A DNA stretch of 64,000 nucleotides, taken from Tomocerus qinae (Eukaryota; Arthropoda; Collembola; Entomobryomorpha; Tomoceridae). The notes under the pieces were generated by a model that did no database searches, was not told the origin of the DNA, and saw only the letters and a program-made list of their open reading frames with translations. Position 1 is the first letter of the stretch; each line of letters begins with the position of its first letter. The translations under genes were made by a program, and so were the position numbers. The stretch is from NCBI GenBank assembly GCA_020055645.1, contig CM034549.1, positions 8,583,501 through 8,647,500 on the forward strand. The letters run 5' to 3'. Positions 1 through 10,472 of this stretch are shown one piece after another.

Positions 1-754
1 AACCGGGAGTTTCAAATCCACCAGATCAAGTAATAGTGCAATACGAACACAAAAAAAAACCAGTCCCAGAATCAAATATGAATATGAGGGGCGTTTTTCT
101 TCATATCATGGCTGATGCCCTCGGTTCAGTTATTGTAGTTGTTTCTGCAGCTATTATTGAATTTACTGATTGGAAATATCGTGACTATATTGACCCAGGT
201 AAGTAAATAATATTAATAAAAATACAAGTAAATATATAATATATTTATAAAAATATTCTCTATACTTATTTTCTTTTAATCTAGCTCTTAGTATCATCAT
301 GGTACTTATAATTCTGACATCGGCATGTCCACTGGTACAAGAATCCTCACTAATTCTCCTACAGACCGTGCCCACTCACATCCAAATTGAAGCCTTAAAA
401 ACAAAACTTGTTCAAGAAATAGAAGGGGTCCTCGCCATTCACGAACTTCATATTTGGCAACTCGCCGGAAACCGTATAATTGCAACTGCCCACATACGAT
501 GTCGAAATCTGGCAGATTACATGAGCATAGCCGAGAGAGTCAAAGAATTTTTCCATAACGAAGGAATTCATTCAACAACCATTCAGCCCGAGTTTGTAGA
601 GAACTATCCAGGTGCCGTAAACATTCAAGATCACTGTCTTATTGAGTGTCCTGATCCTACCGAACCTAATTGCGCAACTAGTAAGTGCTGTTTTCCGCTT
701 CAGGATGCATCAGGTATAGCAAGAATACAAAGGTCTCGCTCTTTGAATTATTGA
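1..754 (+). CDS. Zinc transporter 1-like (SLC30A1/ZnT63C type), C-terminal two exons, partial
   Basis: This is the 3' part of a cation-diffusion-facilitator zinc exporter, which pumps cytosolic zinc out of the cell or into vesicles by proton exchange. Exon 1 is open from base 3 to 198 and ends at the donor AG/GTAAGT; intron 199-284; last exon 285-754 (TGA at 752-754). The codon split over the junction gives DPALSI. The HxxxD zinc site of transmembrane helix 5 is visible in HIMADALGS, followed by helix 6 (LSIIMVLIILTSACPL) and the family signature ILLQTVPTHI. The cytosolic CDF domain follows (VLAIHELHIWQL, ATAHI). A Cys-rich tail (CLIECPDPTEPNC, then KCC) lies near the end. Helices 1-4 lie left of the window. 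The residues just before helix 5 are rich in His and Lys, as in the ZnT1 loop. The family call is secure; the exact subfamily is inferred. Confidence 0.95.
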
Positions 755-3060
755 ATACTGAAAAGAAACCGATGAGTGTAGCCTAAAAAGAACTCCAAAA
801 ATGCCAACCTCTTCTTCGCCATCCTGCACTTAGAACAATAGTAATCGTCGTATAACTAATGAATTCGGTTCTTGAGCTCTGTGCAGAATCTCATACAGTA
901 TTTTATTATTAACAATGTAATTTTCAGAAGCAACCTACACAATTTTCGAAATACATTTTTAAGTATTATCTTTCTATGCAAATTGAAACTAACTTGAATG
1001 TGAATGGATGTAAATCATGCAAAACAGCGACTATGGATTTGACTTTAACTTTGATTGTATCAGGAGATTACATCAAACACAACACAATCTCATGTTACTC
1101 GATAAAGTTCATTCTCTGCGTGTCTAAATTGTAGAATCACTACTTTAGAGATGTAATTTTCGTTAAAATGGCTCCTAATGAGCTAATCAATAATCTAGAT
1201 AGCTTAATTTTATGAGATTTGAGCTGTAAATTGTAGAATACTTGGGCGTGAGAATGTCTCAATTTTCACACGACAGAAAATGTGTGCTCAATGTTCAAAG
1301 GAGTTGTGAAAATGCGAATGAAAACTGAGAACACTCGATACAATATGCTTTAAGGAAGGAATCTTTCACAGATAACAATTTTTACCGAATGCTAACAAAC
1401 TTTCTTCATAAATCAGAATTTATAGTTCAAAGATAATCCGTTGTTTACAGTTTCCTAACTGTAAAAATATTGTTACAAGAAAACTTCAAAGCTACCCAAA
1501 AATACTTTCTGATTCCATTTTTATCGATCTCACACTCACTTTGAATTATAAAAGTTGCTGTCTGTAGATTTGTTATAATGCATTGGTTTGAGTACTCTCA
1601 CCATTCACCATGCTCATTATCATCTCAAACAGATACAAAAATTCTATAGTTGATATTTCATGTCAATTTTGATTTTGTGATACTACGCGACCGCGAGTGC
1701 TACCCTAGGAGTGAACTGACCCTGAATGTTATATATTCAATGTTAATCTGTACCTTTATACTAGAAGCACTTTCTATATACTTTACATAACATTCTAAAG
1801 CGATAATTAACACGATGAATAATTAATTCCTGCCCTAGTGCATGCTTTATACTTTATTATCAGTATCACGATTACAAGCTTAACAGTTTAATCTATAGTA
1901 GAAATGTGGTGTTCTTGTGTCGGAGTGAAGCATAATTTTGGTAATCTACCAAAGGTTCTCTTTACAATCATGTAGTGTGACATTGGAAATCTCTTTTGGG
2001 AGTAATAAATTGGGAAAGGATAGCCATTGACGTTATAACGAGATTTTTGGAAGCAATTTTGTAAATTACTTCTCCGTAGAGTTGAAAAGTAATAAATTCC
2101 TTGTTACTTCTCCGCAGAGTTGAAAACTAATAAATTCCTTGTTTACTGAGTTTTTATAAGTTAAATGTCTTTTCTCGTTATTGGAACGACTTATTTTGAA
2201 CGAAATGAAGTTTATGTCTCCAAGTAATGAAATGTTAATGAATAAAAAGTTATTATGTCGCTTTCACTTTGTACTATGTACAATTCATAAGAAACTTTCA
2301 CTACTTTAAAATATTGCTTCTGCAGGTAAATAAATGATCTTAAGTAAAAGTTTCTTATGTCTTTTGGAATGATGATGTCAAATAAAGTCTTTCCTCCTAT
2401 AATGAAGTGAGTTGTACGTTATTCTAATTAGTCAGTAGTAAATCAGACATTAGTAGGTATCGAGGAAAAAATTATACTCATTCAACAATTGGGAGTTTCA
2501 TTTTGATTTTCATGATCTCAATGAGAAGCCTGGCAAAGAGCCAATTCGTTACATCCGAGCTTAAAGGTACATAGAGTTGCAATTTAATTACAAACTGACA
2601 ATGACAAGGAAAATTCTATGCTTCGCGACATTCAATGAAATGGGCCATAATGAACATATCTAAACACTAATTTAATCGTTGTAATCCTAATCACCCCTCA
2701 CAGTTGTCGTCAGTATAATATTAGCTAGCTATAAAGAGCTAGTTGACACATTGTAAATCACAAAGAGCTACTTTACGCCAATCTCAGTAATATAAGTGAC
2801 TGATTGCTTTAAAGTATACCTACCTAGGTTCATGATTGACACATTGTAGTGACAGCTTTAGATTGTAAAGCAATAATTAACTACACTGGAAAAGCTGCTA
2901 CTAATTATGCTAATAAAGTAAAATTCAATTTAGAATGCAATAATTTAGTTGGAAGTTATAAAGAGATAGATATACTAGACTAGAGATATAAAACAGTCAG
3001 CATATATAATACTTTTTCCGTCTTTACTACACAGTTTAATGAAAATGTCTCTACCGCTCA
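755..3060. other. 3' UTR of the zinc transporter and intergenic DNA
   Basis: No coding frame is supported on either strand. Possible poly(A) signals AATAAA on the + strand occur at 2004-2009 and 2241-2246. A 38-bp unit starting TACTTCTCCG is present twice in tandem at about 2067-2141. I looked here on the minus strand for the downstream exon expected for the gene at 3849-4288 and found none. Confidence 0.6.
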
Positions 3061-3061
3061 A

Positions 3062-3507
3062 CTCACCAATATGTTATAAACGATGTCGACAATTAATTTA
3101 AAAGATTGGTGAAAGTTTTATATAGGATTAACATATAAACAGAGAAAGTACCACGTATCCTGCTTTTTACCTCGACATTATTTTATACACGACGGTAACA
3201 ATTAATTGAAAAGGTTGCTGAAAGTTTCATATAGGAGTAAAATACAAACGGAGAAAGTACTGCGTATCCTGACTTTCACTTCGACAGTATTTTATAGAGG
3301 ACGGTAACAATTAATTGAAAAGGTTGGTGAAAGTTTCATATAGGAGTAAAATACAAACGGAGAAAGTACTGCGTATCCTGACTTTCACTTCGACAGTATT
3401 TTATAGAGGACGGTAACAATTAATTGAAGATGTTGGTGAAAGTTTCATATAAGATTAACATAAAAGAGGAGAAATGATTATGTATCTTGACTTTCTTTTC
3501 TTGTTGT
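3062..3507. repeat. 109-bp tandem repeat, about four copies
   Basis: Equivalent points of successive units (the segment around AACAATTAATTG) start at 3082, 3191, 3300 and 3409, an exact 109-bp spacing. Units 2 and 3 are nearly identical; units 1 and 4 are diverged, as expected at the edges of an array. Each unit has GTGAAAGT or CTGAAAGT about 20 bp after the anchor. The first three also carry GAGAAAGT (3142, 3251, 3360), the motif that is scattered through the window. No coding potential is seen. Confidence 0.97.
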
Positions 3508-3848
3508 GACTATAGGCCGGAAAGATACAAACTAAGACTATTTTCACCATGTAAATCTTTTCATGCATGAGCTATGTTGCTACGTAGGGTAAGTAAGTAC
3601 TTTGTGTATTCATGGTAAAAGTACATTTGGCTAGCTTTTCTGTAGAACAATTTGATCCTATATACCAATTTTAAATATCGTCATCTTGCTTTTATTTAAA
3701 GTAACTATTTATTGCTAACTTGCTTATTTCCTGAATTCAGCAAATCTGAAAGTTGCTACCAGTTTCGGATATCAGCTAAACTAAAGTAGCATATTTGCAG
3801 AATTCCTTGAGGTTAGTTGGTAGTGTATAAAAAAAATTATTGTCTTAC

Positions 3849-4288
3849 TTGCAAGCTACTTCTACTTCTGCCGACGAGGATGGTATTCCGTTTTCAGGTA
3901 GTTTCGGCATCTTGTGAAAGCAATCATCCATAATGTCATAAGAGCAAGGATTCAATGTGGAGGTCGGAGGAAAAGGGTCGGAGAAAGCTTCAGCACTTTG
4001 ATCGTCAGGATCTGAGTTTCTATTGAATTTCTGTTGACGGTGTCGATCGCCATTGTTGAAGATGTAACCTCCATCATAGTTTTGACTTTGAGCATAGCGA
4101 TGTCCGAAATTGGCTGGCTTTCTTTCTGTTGGCACTACTTCCCGGCAGAACAGGAATAGAAATAATCCGATGGCAACAAAGAGTTTTCCAGTTCGAGAGA
4201 CAATATCATGACGAAATGTGACACCCAATGCATTAGTGTAAGATTTTCTTTGACAGCCGCCCACAGCTTCGAAAATCGTTTTCAACAT
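3849..4288 (-). CDS. Cys-rich secreted/membrane protein, first coding exon, partial (paralogue of the 21-37 kb gene)
   Basis: This is an open exon of 146 codons plus two bases, ending at the donor AA/GTAAGA. ATG at 4288 is the first in-frame ATG; the frame stays open upstream without one. Residues 36-47 (LFVAIGLFLFLF) are a hydrophobic stretch after a basic segment, so this is a signal anchor or an uncleaved or late signal peptide. A long polar linker follows, then a block with three cysteines: PCSYDIMDDCFHKMPKLP, then GIPSSSAEVEVACK. The same Cys spacing, the GIP motif, the terminal ACK and the same phase-2 donor occur in exon 2 of the gene at 21172-37184, so the two genes are paralogues. 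The next exon was not found inside the window and probably lies beyond the left end, which would place the zinc-transporter 3' end inside this gene's intron on the other strand. Function unknown. Confidence 0.6.
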
Positions 4289-4330
4289 TGTGTCAATTAA
4301 ATACCCCAACTCAAATTGCGTAATATTCAC

Positions 4331-7300
4331 TCAGGTTATTATGATTTCTGGTAGAATCTGTTCATCGTTGAGTAAACAACAACACCTACACAACACCGCA
4401 CGGAACAAAACAACACGAGAAAATTGCGTGACACATTTGAGACAATATAGACCTTGCTTAAGACCTATTCACATTATTTTACCACGGTGAATCTCCAAAT
4501 TCATCAAGCAATATGTTTCTCAGAATTTATTAGTATTTGTTTATGTGAAAGTTGTCTCGAATGTCTACAAAGTGTATATTTATATTCTTATTCTTTAGAT
4601 AAGTTCATATCGCAATGTTGTAAACACTTCAAATCAAAGTTTAGTCACTTGGAATAGTTTGAACCAAGCAGGACTAGTAAGATGTTCGGCTCTGTTTCTC
4701 CTTCGATGCACAAAACTATATTCTCGAATTTCTTCTGCTCTATGCCTCCAATTATTTACAACGCTTGACGTTTATAGCGTTTCTACATCACATAAAGAAA
4801 CACCTACATGAAATATACGTGACAAAAGATTTCCTTCCTACTAAAACCGATATCCTTTAATAAAATAAGTAGCACATCATAAAGTAACCCCTACAGACAA
4901 ATGACAGCATTATTATTTGAAGTAATAAACTTGTCTATTTCTGAAAATAAACTTAAAATTCGTAATACTGTAGTAGAAAGCAGTTATAATCAAATAAATT
5001 GCATCTTACTTAGAATGAAATTTGTCCCTAAAGTCTATTTATAACTCGACATTTCTAAAGATATCTTCATCTGTCATCTCATTACATTATTGAATACAAT
5101 ATCCTTTGTAGTTCCTGTTTGATAACAAAAACCCTTTACAAGTAGAGAATAGTTCTAAAAATAAATTCTATTATCACGACAAATAACTTAATTTAAAATT
5201 GTACGAAATTGTATAACATCCTTTTAGAGACAAATGGGGAAAGATAGTTTAATTTTGTGCAAAGTGGAAAAGATGAATTAGATGACTTACTACGATTTAA
5301 TTGCAAGAGATGTGAAATCCTTTGAGAAATCCAAGTTGTGAGAATGGCTACAGGGTTACAGGTAGTTCTATGTGTAAATTAAACACAGACTTTGGTTTTT
5401 CGTGCTTTTGGTTGTATAGTGTAATTATGCAATTTGTAATGCCCAAGGTGTCGTAAGTCGTAATGTAGTTGCGTGAAGTTTCGTGTAACAAAAGAGTATT
5501 TCAAAATAGGAGGATAAATAGATGCTAAAGAGAAAGCATGCTTTCTCCAAAATTGTTTTGTATTCAAAACGAACGTAGCACATGAAGGAGTTTATATTGT
5601 TAGTAGATTTGTTAGACTGTAATCAGCCTTTGTGTTTGGAAGAGTGTGTGTTGTAAGTTGTAATAGGAAGAAGATCTCCGCGGTCTAGTTGGTTTCCGTG
5701 CAAGTCCTCGGGAGAGAGTGAGATGAGCTGGCGTTGAGCTTGTTGCTAAAATGCACTCGAATAAAAGTAAAACTCCTAAGCCCCTATGTGTGTACTGAAG
5801 ATACAATACGAATGCATTCCTATATTAAGTATACATGTGGGGATTTTACAGAGTACCAAACTGTACAGTCTCCTGCACGGTCAGATAACATGTATATAGT
5901 TGACGCAGGCCAAGCCAAGTAGGGAAAACACTGTACTTATGCACCGGTGTAAGAAGCAATGTATGTAAATACTATGTCTGGCTGGTTCCTTCCACAATGT
6001 AATAGTGTAATGGAAGATGGAAGGAATAAATGAAAAGTTCGTGGTTTGGTTTTGTGGTTTGTCTCTTTCTAGTCGACTTGACTTTCGTTTATATTAACAA
6101 ACAGTTATAATATCATATCCGAAAGCTACTCGCAGCTATCCCACTGACAAGATTCACCAACAGGACATTATTTCAATGAATTCACAGTTTTACTTTTACT
6201 TTCACCGAGGAACGACTTGCTTAGTCATGGACCTACTACTTTCCAACTGCAGTGTACTATGAACACTGTGCCAGTATGGAGAAAGTTCGCCACTCAAAAT
6301 AAGTGAATAGAATGGAAATTCCAGTCCTGCACTGCCTGAGCGGGACTATCCACTACAGATACACTAAACCCCCTCAGTTAAGTTTAGTTCAGTTCAGTGC
6401 AATTCAGTTTTCTTCAGTCGAACAGTTCTAAATCGCTTTCTCCTGGGAATTTTCACTCCAACACTTTCTTCCTTGTCTCAGCCTTCTCTACTGCTACTAC
6501 TACTACTTTCTCTCTCGCTCCCAGTTCCGTTTTACTTCTCATCTCTCTCCGTACCTTTTCCTATCTGACTCTCTTTTCCGTAACAACGAGACTGCTTTCG
6601 CAGTGCTAACGATAAGAATGAGTTGCAATGAATGAGAAAATACTGCCTCTACCAACATCGTGTCTTTATTTTGACTAATACCCCATGACAAGACTTTTGC
6701 TCTACCGAATTTCTACAATTGTGTACCTAGGGCTTAATTATCCACTGTTTAATAAATATTTCTGTCCATTTCTGTTAAAACATCTAAAAACCTCATTTCT
6801 GAAAATAAAAATTTTGACATTTACCTAAGATTTATCAACTAAGCACTTATAACATAATTAATCGTTATTTTTTTCCAATCCAGCTCTAGCTCGTATCAAT
6901 GTTTTAAATTATGTCAATATTCAATAATGGAAGTCGTTAAGTTTGCCACATTTATTGCACGTAAGTAATAAATTATACCCATTACGAATTTGAGAGTTTT
7001 GAATCATAGCAATTTTATATAAGAAATGAATACGTTTTCAAGAAGCAGGACTTTCAAACTTGACACCTAACTAAAGTTTGTGTAGTATAAATTGAAATAG
7101 TTAAAATTATAAAATGTAGGTATGAAAGTAAGCCATTAGCATTTGGTAAAAATGCATTTATTCATTTTTCGAATGATTATTTTACTACATAATATTTAGG
7201 GTGTGTAATCCGGAGAATGCGGTATAATATATTCATTCTACCACTGAATGTTTTCAGTGTTGCTAAACAAAATTGGATGGACAATGTAGGGAGAACAAAG

Positions 7301-9185
7301 GAAAACTGTTGGAAATAAACATGCTCTGTTTTGCCTGCTGGCTTTGGTATCTTATTATTACTTTTAAGACAGTAAAGCTGAACCTCCGCAAAACTTTTAT
7401 GTAGTTCGTCCATGATTCCGTAGTGCACAAAAGAGTTGTGTAGCGTTGAATAAAGCAGTGTGTCACCGTAAACCAAGCTTCGAACACTTAACCTCTGCTG
7501 TAACTGTGTACAGAGAGATTAGATAGTGTTCAAAGGGACTCAGCTCGCTGAAGCCGTCTTGCGCTGCTGCTTTTTATGGGAAAGCAAAAATAGTTTCCCA
7601 TTATCCGCTCAATTCCACTCCATTACATTATCACGGCGCTTTATGGACTCTGAGGCAACTCTCTCCTCGTCACCTGCCAGATGAAGGTCAAAGTTTGACT
7701 TGATTTGCATTGCTTAACTCTCCCTTCTATAATGACTCAATTCCAAGTAAATATTTCCTCCGAATTTGATACCAATTCTGTTTTGAGAAAATTGAACTTT
7801 CTACGTAGACAGATCTAATTACATAATAACCCTCCCATACATATTTAATTAGATAGCCATCAGTTTTCGACACTGCACTACGCTGTTTGTCCTGTGTCTA
7901 TGCATTTACTTTGAAATTACTTAGTTAAAATTAACTCCGCCGTATTGCAGTAGAAAGTGTACAACGCTAATTAAACAAAATGTGGTAGATACTAGAATCT
8001 TCTCTTACTACTTACTATAAGCAGCTTTTGTTGCAATAATTAAAATCTTCATTATGCACCACAATAAGAACATACTAGTCTAAAGATAGTTGTGTAACAG
8101 ATATCTATAGCTATAGACATGTTGGACTTTGTAATTAGCCTATTAAAGTGTTATTAACCTTTACATACTTTCAATCTGCAGTCTGGGTATAAAATGTCCA
8201 TGAAACGTTAACAAATTAATTATGTTAGGTAGTCAGGTATATTTAAGAAACTTCAATTTGAATAATGGTACCTTTTCTTTGTCTTCAACATTTTCAATCT
8301 TTTCCACAAAATGAATAGCATGAAATCTACAATTTTCACCCGAACTCAAAGTTTCACTTCCGAAAAATCACTTACTGAGCTACTGCAGATAAATATGGAG
8401 AACAATGCATGATGCAGTTGCAGTCAGTTTTAATTATCATACCCTAAATATAAAACCATCTAATGTTAGGATATCTGGAATATGAAAGTTGTGAAGTAAA
8501 AGCATAATGGATAGCCTCCGAGAAGTTTTCTGTGACTAAACTATACATTCCTACCATGTAGAATATGCTCAAATCTCGACATCAATTTTTCTGTACTTCT
8601 ACTTCATAATACGGTATTGAGTATCGTGTACACAAAAAATGACAAGTTGGAAAGATTTTTCCAGTTCATTAAAGAACCAAATCTGATTTCCGCGGTGACC
8701 CCGGCCCCACAGCCATAAAATTTGAATATAAATTAGATCAGGGGTACTCGGCCCCAGATATTTCAATAGTGACGTCATATTTTCAAAATTCTGGGCTATA
8801 GCAACACGATTTTTTATTTTAGAAATGGGTAACGACAAGGGACGAACTTGCTTGGTGTACACATACTATACCAATGTGTTTCGAACGTAACTATGACAGT
8901 CCCTCCCCTTTTAGGTGAAGTCAATAGGATGTTTTGCTCTATTTCTGCAGTCAGTTTGAACAGGAAAACTAAGTGCAGGCCCATGGAAGATCAGCGGCTG
9001 TATCCGTGACCACGGACTTTTTCTCAGCTAAAAGCAAACTGAATGCACCCACACCTCAAACTGGCTGCAGAAAGATGCTGAAATTAAGTATTAATTGGCA
9101 TTACCCAGGGCTTTACCTAACATACATTACCAAGATGCGTCGATTTTGTTGTTCTAGTTACGCATTTTACATCAACACCACTACA
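4331..9185. other. Long stretch without a supported gene
   Basis: Only short open frames of AT-rich or pyrimidine-rich composition are present, none with splice sites or family resemblance. A T/C-rich patch lies at about 6400-6600. At 8911 there is AGGTGAAGTCAATAGGATG, which resembles the end of the foldback element at 9186 and may be a truncated relative. GGAGAAAGT occurs at 6278. Confidence 0.5.
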
Positions 9186-9377
9186 AGGTGAAGACATAGG
9201 AGGCGTTTTCCTGATTTTTGCACCCAATTCGTATTCCACTTACTATCACAGGGAAGTAGGCACCCCACTCAACCAAATAATCATTGTTACTTGGTCTTAG
9301 GTGCTTACATCTCTGTGACATCATATGTAGAATTCCAATCGGGTGCAAAATCAGGAAAATCCTGTATGCCTTCACCT
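9186..9377. mobile_element. Foldback (MITE-like) element, 192 bp
   Basis: The left arm starts AGGTGAAGACATAGGA and the right arm ends with the inverted counterpart, read on the other strand as AGGTGAAGGCATACAGG. The arms match imperfectly for about 80 bp each, including TTTTCCTGATTTT and TGCACCC, leaving a loop of only about 30 bp. No clear target-site duplication was seen, so the exact ends are uncertain. There is no coding capacity. Confidence 0.85.
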
Positions 9378-9708
9378 AGTAATGGAGACGTCTTAGCTCT
9401 TTGTTAACCGCTAAAAATGGTGATAGTGGTTATAAGGAAAATTTCACATTTTTGTCTCTCACTTGAGGTTATAAATACCCAAAGTACACAAACATTTGAT
9501 TTCAACCGATGATATTTTCGAACGATGTCGAACAAAATAATGTGAAATATTCCTTATAACTGTAGTATAGGTTTTAAAAAAGAATTTTTATGTTACTGTA
9601 GGACAAGTGGTCTCAGGGAATTTCCAAAAAGTATCTCGATTCATATTTACCCTCTATCATAATTTTTACTGGTCACCTAGCAACATCCCCATTTGTGGCA
9701 AGAACATA

Positions 9709-9914
9709 CAGTCAGATCAGAAATGGATCGAACTCCATGCGACATAAACGGCCGTCAAGCGGTTAGTTTTCTGAGTACTATACTTTATTATTCACCATTC
9801 ACCAACATGAGAAATTGAGCTGTTGTTATGGTGATAATGAATATGTGCTCAGAAAACTAACCGCTTGACGGTCGTTTATGTCGCATGGGATTCGATCCAT
9901 TTCTGAACTGACTG
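9709..9914. mobile_element. MITE with 70-bp terminal inverted repeats and TA duplication, 206 bp
   Basis: The left arm begins CAGTCAGATCAGAAATGGAT and the right arm is its inverted copy, beginning CAGTCAGTTCAGAAATGGAT on the other strand. About 70 bp are paired with only a handful of differences, so the insertion is young or conserved. TA flanks both ends (9707-9708 and 9915-9916), as expected for Tc1/mariner-type transposition. The central loop is about 65 bp. It is non-autonomous. Confidence 0.93.
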
Positions 9915-9930
9915 TAAGTGATGTGACAAA

Positions 9931-10034
9931 AGGCAATTTCATGCTTGAAGAACCGATTTTTTTTGCAACCACGATTGAGGGGATATTCCCCTTTATACCC
10001 TGCAGTTTCCTGTTTCTTTAGCATGAAATTGCCT
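9931..10034. repeat. Short inverted repeat between two MITEs
   Basis: AGGCAATTTCATGCT at 9931-9945 is matched exactly by its reverse complement at 10020-10034, with a 74-bp interior. It lies directly between the elements at 9709 and 10071. It may be the remnant of another foldback element, or a palindrome into which neighbours inserted. Confidence 0.8.
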
Positions 10035-10070
10035 CAACCCTTGTCGTTGTCCTCTTTAATCTAAAATTTT

Positions 10071-10464
10071 GGTTGGGTTGGTGCAATGTGTCCCTCTAAG
10101 TTAAAGTACCACGGACCCTCTATATCTCAGAATATTTAGACATGACCCCCCAATTTTCGTCGGATGTTTATCGGACATGACCTGAAGGTCACGTTTACAC
10201 CCTCCCCACCCCCGACGGGGGTATGAGGAAAAATGACATTCCACCGGTTTTGGACCTAAAATCGTTTATTATGTTTATTTCATTTAGGTTAGGTTAGGGG
10301 TGCGGGGTGGGGAGGGTGGAAACGTAACCTCTAGGCCATGTTCGATGAAGATCCGATGAAACTTTGGGGGGTCATGTCTAAATTAATATTCTGAGATATA
10401 GATGATAGAGGGTCCGTGAGTCCGTGGTACTTTAACTTAGAGGGACACATTGCACCAACTAACC
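10071..10464. mobile_element. Foldback MITE with about 160-bp arms and an 8-bp target duplication, 394 bp
   Basis: The ends read GGTTGGGTTGGTGCAA on the left and TTGCACCAACTAACC on the right. AAAATTTT lies directly outside both ends (10063-10070 and 10465-10472), an 8-bp duplication, though that word is itself a palindrome. Both arms carry GTGTCCCTCTAAGTTAAAG and a run of C/G (CCCTCCCCACCCC). The right arm has extra bases near CGGACTCACGGACC, a small internal duplication. The loop holds TTAGGTTAGGTTAGG. The ends resemble those of the element at 44026. No open frame. Confidence 0.92.
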
Positions 10465-10472
10465 AAAATTTT

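Noticed and set aside
5570-6060. Possible solo LTR ending near AATAAATG at about 6025
   Set aside because: No matching second copy, no TG..CA termini with flanking duplication, no primer-binding site could be found.
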